In this document: positions 60,029-64,000 of the stretch, piece by piece
Position numbering within the stretch: position 1 is the first letter of the stretch
Layout: every line of letters starts with the position of its first letter
NCBI GenBank assembly: GCA_025355585.1
Contig: JANXZJ010000079.1
Coordinates: forward strand, 62,001-126,000
Length of the DNA: 64,000 nucleotides
Source of the DNA: Mariniphaga sp.
GTDB taxonomy: Bacteria; Bacteroidota; Bacteroidia; Bacteroidales; Prolixibacteraceae
Direction of reading: 5' to 3'
Made by a program: the position numbers and the translations under genes
The notes under the pieces: model-generated
The model's database searches: none
Told to the model about the DNA's origin: nothing
The model's input: only the letters and a program-made list of their open reading frames with translations

Positions 60029-63000
60029 ATGAAAAATTCTTATTTACAAGTAATTAAACAGTTAGATAAATTTGCTTTAGCCTTTTCCGGAATAAGTAAG
60101 ATTGAAACTCTGGTTCAATGTGTTGAAATAATTCTAAAAGAGACCTTTAATAACGAAAATGCAGAACTTTACTTTCATGATCCGTCAGAAGATCGCTTAA
60201 TACTTCTAAATGCGAAAAGTTTCAATAAAAATGAACATGTAAATGTTGAATTGACTGCAGTTGATGGTCACCCCGGTTTAGTGTGCCGATCTGGCAAAAT
60301 GGTTTATATTCAAGATACGCTCATTGGAGACAATGAGCCTGCGAAACTGAACGAATGTTCATTTGTTCTTCGTTCAAGACTTTATCTTCCGGTAATAAAT
60401 GGCGATCAGGTTATTGGCGTATTGGGAATTGCAGATTCAAAACCAAATGCCTTTAGCGATGATGATATTGCCATTCTCTCCTTAATTTGTAGTATGGCCG
60501 GTTCAATGTATGATAAAATTCTCAATCAGAATGAGTTGAAAAAACTGGCCTTGATTGCCAAAGAAACTGAAAATGCCGTAGTAATAACCAACAAAGCCTG
60601 CGAAATTGAATGGGTCAATGATGCTTTTACCCGTATAACCGAATTCAAAATTGACGAGATAAAAGGGAAGATCCCCGGAAAATTTCTTCAGGGAGAAGAA
60701 ACCGATCCAAATACGGTTACTTTACTCTCAGAGGCTATTCGTAACAAAATGCCACTCGAAGTTGATATCATTAATTATTCGAAGTCTCACAAAAAATACT
60801 GGGTAAAACTGCAAATACAACCGGTTTTCGATTCAAGCGGTAAGTTGGAAAATTTTATTGCCATTCAGAAAGAAATCACAAAAGAGAAAGAACAGTTTGA
60901 TGCATTACAAATTGCAAATCTTCGGTTCAGATCACTTATTTCGAGTATGCAGGCAGGAATTATGGTAGAGAACAATCAAAGAAAAGTTGTCCTTGTGAAC
61001 CAACATTTCTGCGATCTGTTTTCAATTCATGTACCTCCTGAACAATTAGTTGGAATGAATTGCAACGAAGCCGCCGAAGCTTCAAAAATACTATTCACTA
61101 ACCCTGACGCTTTCATTCTTGATATTGAAAACACGTTGAATGTTGGGCAAGTTATTGCCAATCATGAATTACAGATGACCAACGGAACATTTTTGGAGCG
61201 CGATTTTATTCCGATTCAAGATTCGGATAAGAAAAATCAAGGGATATTGTGGATCTACAGAGATATTACTCAAAGGAAAAATAATCAAAGAGATTTGCTG
61301 CGTCAAAGCAAGATTTTGAATGGGACAGCTCAGGCCATGAACTATTTGTTAACCCTTCACGACCATGACCAGGCAATTCAGAAAGCGCTTGAAGCGATAG
61401 GATCTGCAACTAATGTTGACCGTGTTTACCTTTTTGAAAACAGCAAAGATAAGACCACCGGTGAATCTTACCTCAACCAACGATACGAATGGACTGTTGA
61501 AGGCGTTGAGCCTCAAATCGATAATCAGGAACTGCAAAATATGCCATTTAGTGAGGAATTTCCCAGGTGGTATAATTTGCTTTCAACGGGCCAGACATTG
61601 TCAGGACTTGTCAAAGATTTTCCCCTTAACGAACGCCAAATATTAGAATCACAGGAAATCATTTCACTAATTGTTGTGCCTGTTTTTGTAAATGACCTTT
61701 TTTGGGGAACTGTAGGTTTTGATGATTGTAATCTTGGAATTCAGTGGTCAACAAATGAGTTATCGATACTTCAGGCCCTGGCCGGAAGTATTGGAGGCCG
61801 TATTTCAAGAAAAATAATTGAAAATGAACTGATTAATGCTCGCCACATTGCTGAATATGCCACAAAAACCAAATCCGAATTTTTAGCGACAATGAGCCAT
61901 GAGATCAGGACGCCAATGAATGGTGTAATTGGCATGACCAGCCTTCTACTACAGACTCAACTTACTGCCGATCAACGCGATTATACTGAAACGATCAAAA
62001 TAAGCGGCGATTTACTACTTAACCTGATCAATGACATACTCGATTTTTCGAAAATCGAATCCGGAAAAATGATTCTTGAAGAACATCGTTTTGATCTGAA
62101 AATGGCAATCGAAGATGTATTGGATCTTATGTCAACAGTGGTATCCAATAAGAAACTTGGGTTGTATTTTCAAGTGGATCCAATTATTCCACAACTAATT
62201 ACAGGCGATCTAACCCGCTTGCGTCAGATATTGGTAAATCTTGTTGGAAATGCCATCAAATTCACAACTAACGGTGAGGTTGTTATTAGTGTAAATCAAA
62301 TTGAAAAAGTGGGTAATGAGGCAATTCTTGAATTCTCAATCAAAGATACGGGAATGGGAATTCCGGAACAGAAGATAGAACGACTTTTTCAACCTTTCAG
62401 TCAGTTGGATGCCTCGACGACACGAAAATACGGCGGCACAGGTCTGGGACTGGTCATCTGCTCAAAGCTTGTCAAATTGATGAATGGAAAGATTAGAGTG
62501 AAAAGTGAAATCAATCAAGGGTCCGAGTTTCTTTTTACAATTAAAACTTACTATCCGGGGAAAGATGAACAACCTCAAAATCCTTCTTCGAACGTCGAAA
62601 TCTTAAAAGGAAAAAAAATGCTGATTGTGGATGCCAATCCAACAAGTAATGCAATTCTTTATGATCTCTTTAAGAATCTAAAGATGGACCCGTTATCGGT
62701 TAATTCTGTAAATATGACATTAAAGGTTATCAACGAAAGAAAAGATTTTGACCTGATTCTTATCGATAATGAACTTTCGGATTTGGATAGCAATTTGTTG
62801 GCATCTGAAATAAAAAAAACGAAAGAGTATGCAGATATTCCTTTAATACTAATCACTTATCCTTCCCTAACAGATACTGGATCAAATGCTGTCAATAATT
62901 TTCATGTCCGACTTAACAAACCACTAAAGCAATCGCAACTGATCTCGTATGTGACAAATTTGCTGTCCGACACTAATCAACCTCAAATTCAAAACACTAA

Positions 63001-63427
63001 TCAGCCAATACAACTTCAAAAGATAAATGAGGCCTATCCTCTGAAAATTCTCGTGGCCGAAGACAATGCAATTAATCAGAAATTAATTTTAAGACTATTC
63101 GAAATGCTGGGATATACCATCCAAATTGCAGCAAACGGTTTTGAAGTAATCGATGCGCTTAACCGGATGGAAATTGATATCGTCTTTATGGATATCCAAA
63201 TGCCGGAGATGGATGGTATTGAGGCAACATATCAGATTATTAACCAATGGGGGGATCAAAAACCATTGATCGTTGCAATGACTGCCAATGCACTTAAGAC
63301 TGACCGGGAAAAATGTCTGGCCGCAGGAATGGATGATTATATCAGCAAACCTTTAACTATTAACCAGGTTAGAACAGGAATTGAAAAATGGGCATCATTA
63401 TGCAATATTAAAAATACAATGAGCTAA
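60029..63427 (+). CDS. Cytosolic hybrid histidine kinase (GAF-PAS-PAS-GAF-HK-REC-REC)
   Basis: A 1132-residue kinase from ATG 60029. No membrane helix is present, so it senses inside the cell. Domains in order: GAF (about 25-165), PAS (170-290, [18 protein letters not shown]), PAS (295-410), GAF (about 440-590), HisKA ([12 protein letters not shown], His near 623), ATPase ([17 protein letters not shown]), REC1 with its acidic pair changed (LIVDANPT) but Asp and Lys kept, and REC2 complete ([11 protein letters not shown]). It shares its kinase core with the preceding kinase gene. Probably a second input for the same pathway. Confidence 0.93.
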   Translation: MKNSYLQVIKQLDKFALAFSGISKIETLVQCVEIILKETFNNENAELYFHDPSEDRLILLNAKSFNKNEHVNVELTAVDGHPGLVCRSGKMVYIQDTLIGDNEPAKLNECSFVLRSRLYLPVINGDQVIGVLGIADSKPNAFSDDDIAILSLICSMAGSMYDKILNQNELKKLALIAKETENAVVITNKACEIEWVNDAFTRITEFKIDEIKGKIPGKFLQGEETDPNTVTLLSEAIRNKMPLEVDIINYSKSHKKYWVKLQIQPVFDSSGKLENFIAIQKEITKEKEQFDALQIANLRFRSLISSMQAGIMVENNQRKVVLVNQHFCDLFSIHVPPEQLVGMNCNEAAEASKILFTNPDAFILDIENTLNVGQVIANHELQMTNGTFLERDFIPIQDSDKKNQGILWIYRDITQRKNNQRDLLRQSKILNGTAQAMNYLLTLHDHDQAIQKALEAIGSATNVDRVYLFENSKDKTTGESYLNQRYEWTVEGVEPQIDNQELQNMPFSEEFPRWYNLLSTGQTLSGLVKDFPLNERQILESQEIISLIVVPVFVNDLFWGTVGFDDCNLGIQWSTNELSILQALAGSIGGRISRKIIENELINARHIAEYATKTKSEFLATMSHEIRTPMNGVIGMTSLLLQTQLTADQRDYTETIKISGDLLLNLINDILDFSKIESGKMILEEHRFDLKMAIEDVLDLMSTVVSNKKLGLYFQVDPIIPQLITGDLTRLRQILVNLVGNAIKFTTNGEVVISVNQIEKVGNEAILEFSIKDTGMGIPEQKIERLFQPFSQLDASTTRKYGGTGLGLVICSKLVKLMNGKIRVKSEINQGSEFLFTIKTYYPGKDEQPQNPSSNVEILKGKKMLIVDANPTSNAILYDLFKNLKMDPLSVNSVNMTLKVINERKDFDLILIDNELSDLDSNLLASEIKKTKEYADIPLILITYPSLTDTGSNAVNNFHVRLNKPLKQSQLISYVTNLLSDTNQPQIQNTNQPIQLQKINEAYPLKILVAEDNAINQKLILRLFEMLGYTIQIAANGFEVIDALNRMEIDIVFMDIQMPEMDGIEATYQIINQWGDQKPLIVAMTANALKTDREKCLAAGMDDYISKPLTINQVRTGIEKWASLCNIKNTMS

Positions 63428-63487
63428 GATTGTGGATGATAGATTGTGAATATCATAAAATGACGAAAACCACAAAACGTTGAGAAA

Positions 63488-64000
63488 ATGAAAATAGGTA
63501 TCGAAGGACAACGTCTTTTTCGCGAGAAGAAACATGGTATGGACATGGTCGCGCTTGAATTGATCCGTAATCTTCAGGAGATAGACCACGAAAATGAGTA
63601 TGTCATTTTTGTTAAGCCAGACACTGATGATAACGTGCTGAAGCAAACGGCAAATTTCAAGATTGTAAAACTCAAGGGAGGCTTTTACCCTTTATGGGAG
63701 CAGTTTTCACTGCCCCGTGCAGCAAGAAAAGAGGGTTGCGAGATACTTCACTGCACCAGCAATACAGCACCGGTAAATACTCGTATACCTTTGGTTGTTA
63801 CGCTTCACGATATTATATACATGGAAAGCAGTTACCTTAAAATTCTAAAAGGCAGTGGCACCATGTATCAGAAGGTTGGAAATATCTACCGTCGATTAGT
63901 TATACCCCGTATTGTGAAGATGAGCAATAAAATCATAACGGTTTCCCATTTCGAGAAAAACAGGATAGCACAATTTTTTGGCATAGAAGGAGATAATCGG
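63488..64000 (+). CDS. Glycosyltransferase, group 1 (cut by the window end)
   Basis: The first 171 codons of a GT4-like transferase, starting MKIGIEGQRLFREKKHGMDM with the Gly-rich GT-B opening, then LHCTSNTAPVNTRIPLVVTL HD and ITVSHFEKNRIAQFF. The C-terminal nucleotide-sugar half lies beyond the window. It shows that the exopolysaccharide cluster continues past the two kinases. Confidence 0.85.
   Translation, partial: MKIGIEGQRLFREKKHGMDMVALELIRNLQEIDHENEYVIFVKPDTDDNVLKQTANFKIVKLKGGFYPLWEQFSLPRAARKEGCEILHCTSNTAPVNTRIPLVVTLHDIIYMESSYLKILKGSGTMYQKVGNIYRRLVIPRIVKMSNKIITVSHFEKNRIAQFFGIEGDNR

Overview
The window looks like a chromosomal segment of a member of the Bacteroidota, most likely a Marinilabiliales/Prolixibacteraceae-like marine or anoxic lineage. 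The supporting signs are Bacteroidota-type -7 boxes (TAnnTTTG) in front of several genes, start codons without clear Shine-Dalgarno sequences, a Bacteroidota-style LptD, DUF4293 and zapA/rny neighbourhoods, and a biotin-dependent methylmalonyl-CoA decarboxylase sodium pump typical of succinate-to-propionate fermenters. The genus is an inference; no rRNA or tRNA gene is present to test it.

Layout. 1-1.2 kb: selD (selenophosphate synthetase). 1.2-6.4 kb (minus strand): a DeoR-controlled sugar operon encoding a DeoR regulator, a DUF1080 (3-keto-glycoside hydrolase-like) protein, a Tat-exported Gfo/Idh/MocA oxidoreductase, a NagB-like deaminase/isomerase and a PfkB-family kinase. A single ThuA-like gene follows, boxed in by two terminators. 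7.4-13.3 kb (minus): an operon for CoA transferase, methylmalonyl-CoA epimerase, carboxyltransferase, an OadG subunit with a lamin-tail domain, biotin carrier and OadB, together forming a Na+-pumping methylmalonyl-CoA decarboxylase. Divergent from it lies a disulfide-reductase-like flavoprotein that lacks both redox cysteines, with two operator-like inverted repeats in the shared promoter region. 15.1-20.1 kb: purL, whose 3' end is duplicated on the far side of a toxin-antitoxin insertion. 20-27 kb: Dabb protein, a giant Sel1-repeat protein, an HD phosphohydrolase, a 21-bp minisatellite encoding a heptapeptide repeat, and lptD. 27-44 kb: cell-envelope and housekeeping genes (SPOR-tailed amidase, MCE/MlaD protein, dnaA, yigZ, pyrB-pyrI behind a leader ORF and attenuator, fRMsr-like GAF, nucleoside phosphorylase, rny, zapA, M23 peptidase, anmK, C69 dipeptidase).

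44.6-45.8 kb is a gene-poor stretch with a 228-bp fold-back element, four helically phased CTACAA repeats and a decayed paralogue of the preceding gene. From 45.8 kb to the window end runs an exopolysaccharide cluster: response regulator, priming sugar transferase carrying a degenerate receiver domain, half-size TolC-like protein, Wzc-like copolymerase with a degraded kinase domain, flippase, O-antigen ligase/polymerase, glycosyltransferases, a phosphoribosyltransferase-HAD fusion that could add ribofuranose to the glycan, two hybrid histidine kinases, and a glycosyltransferase cut by the window edge. The abundance of receiver and kinase domains suggests polymer production under phosphorelay control.

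The most noteworthy items are the PRTase-HAD fusion (candidate ribofuranosyltransferase), the purL 3'-end duplication around the TA locus, the pyrBI leader/attenuator, the lamin-tail OadG, the cysteine-less flavoprotein and the 14-fold heptapeptide repeat.
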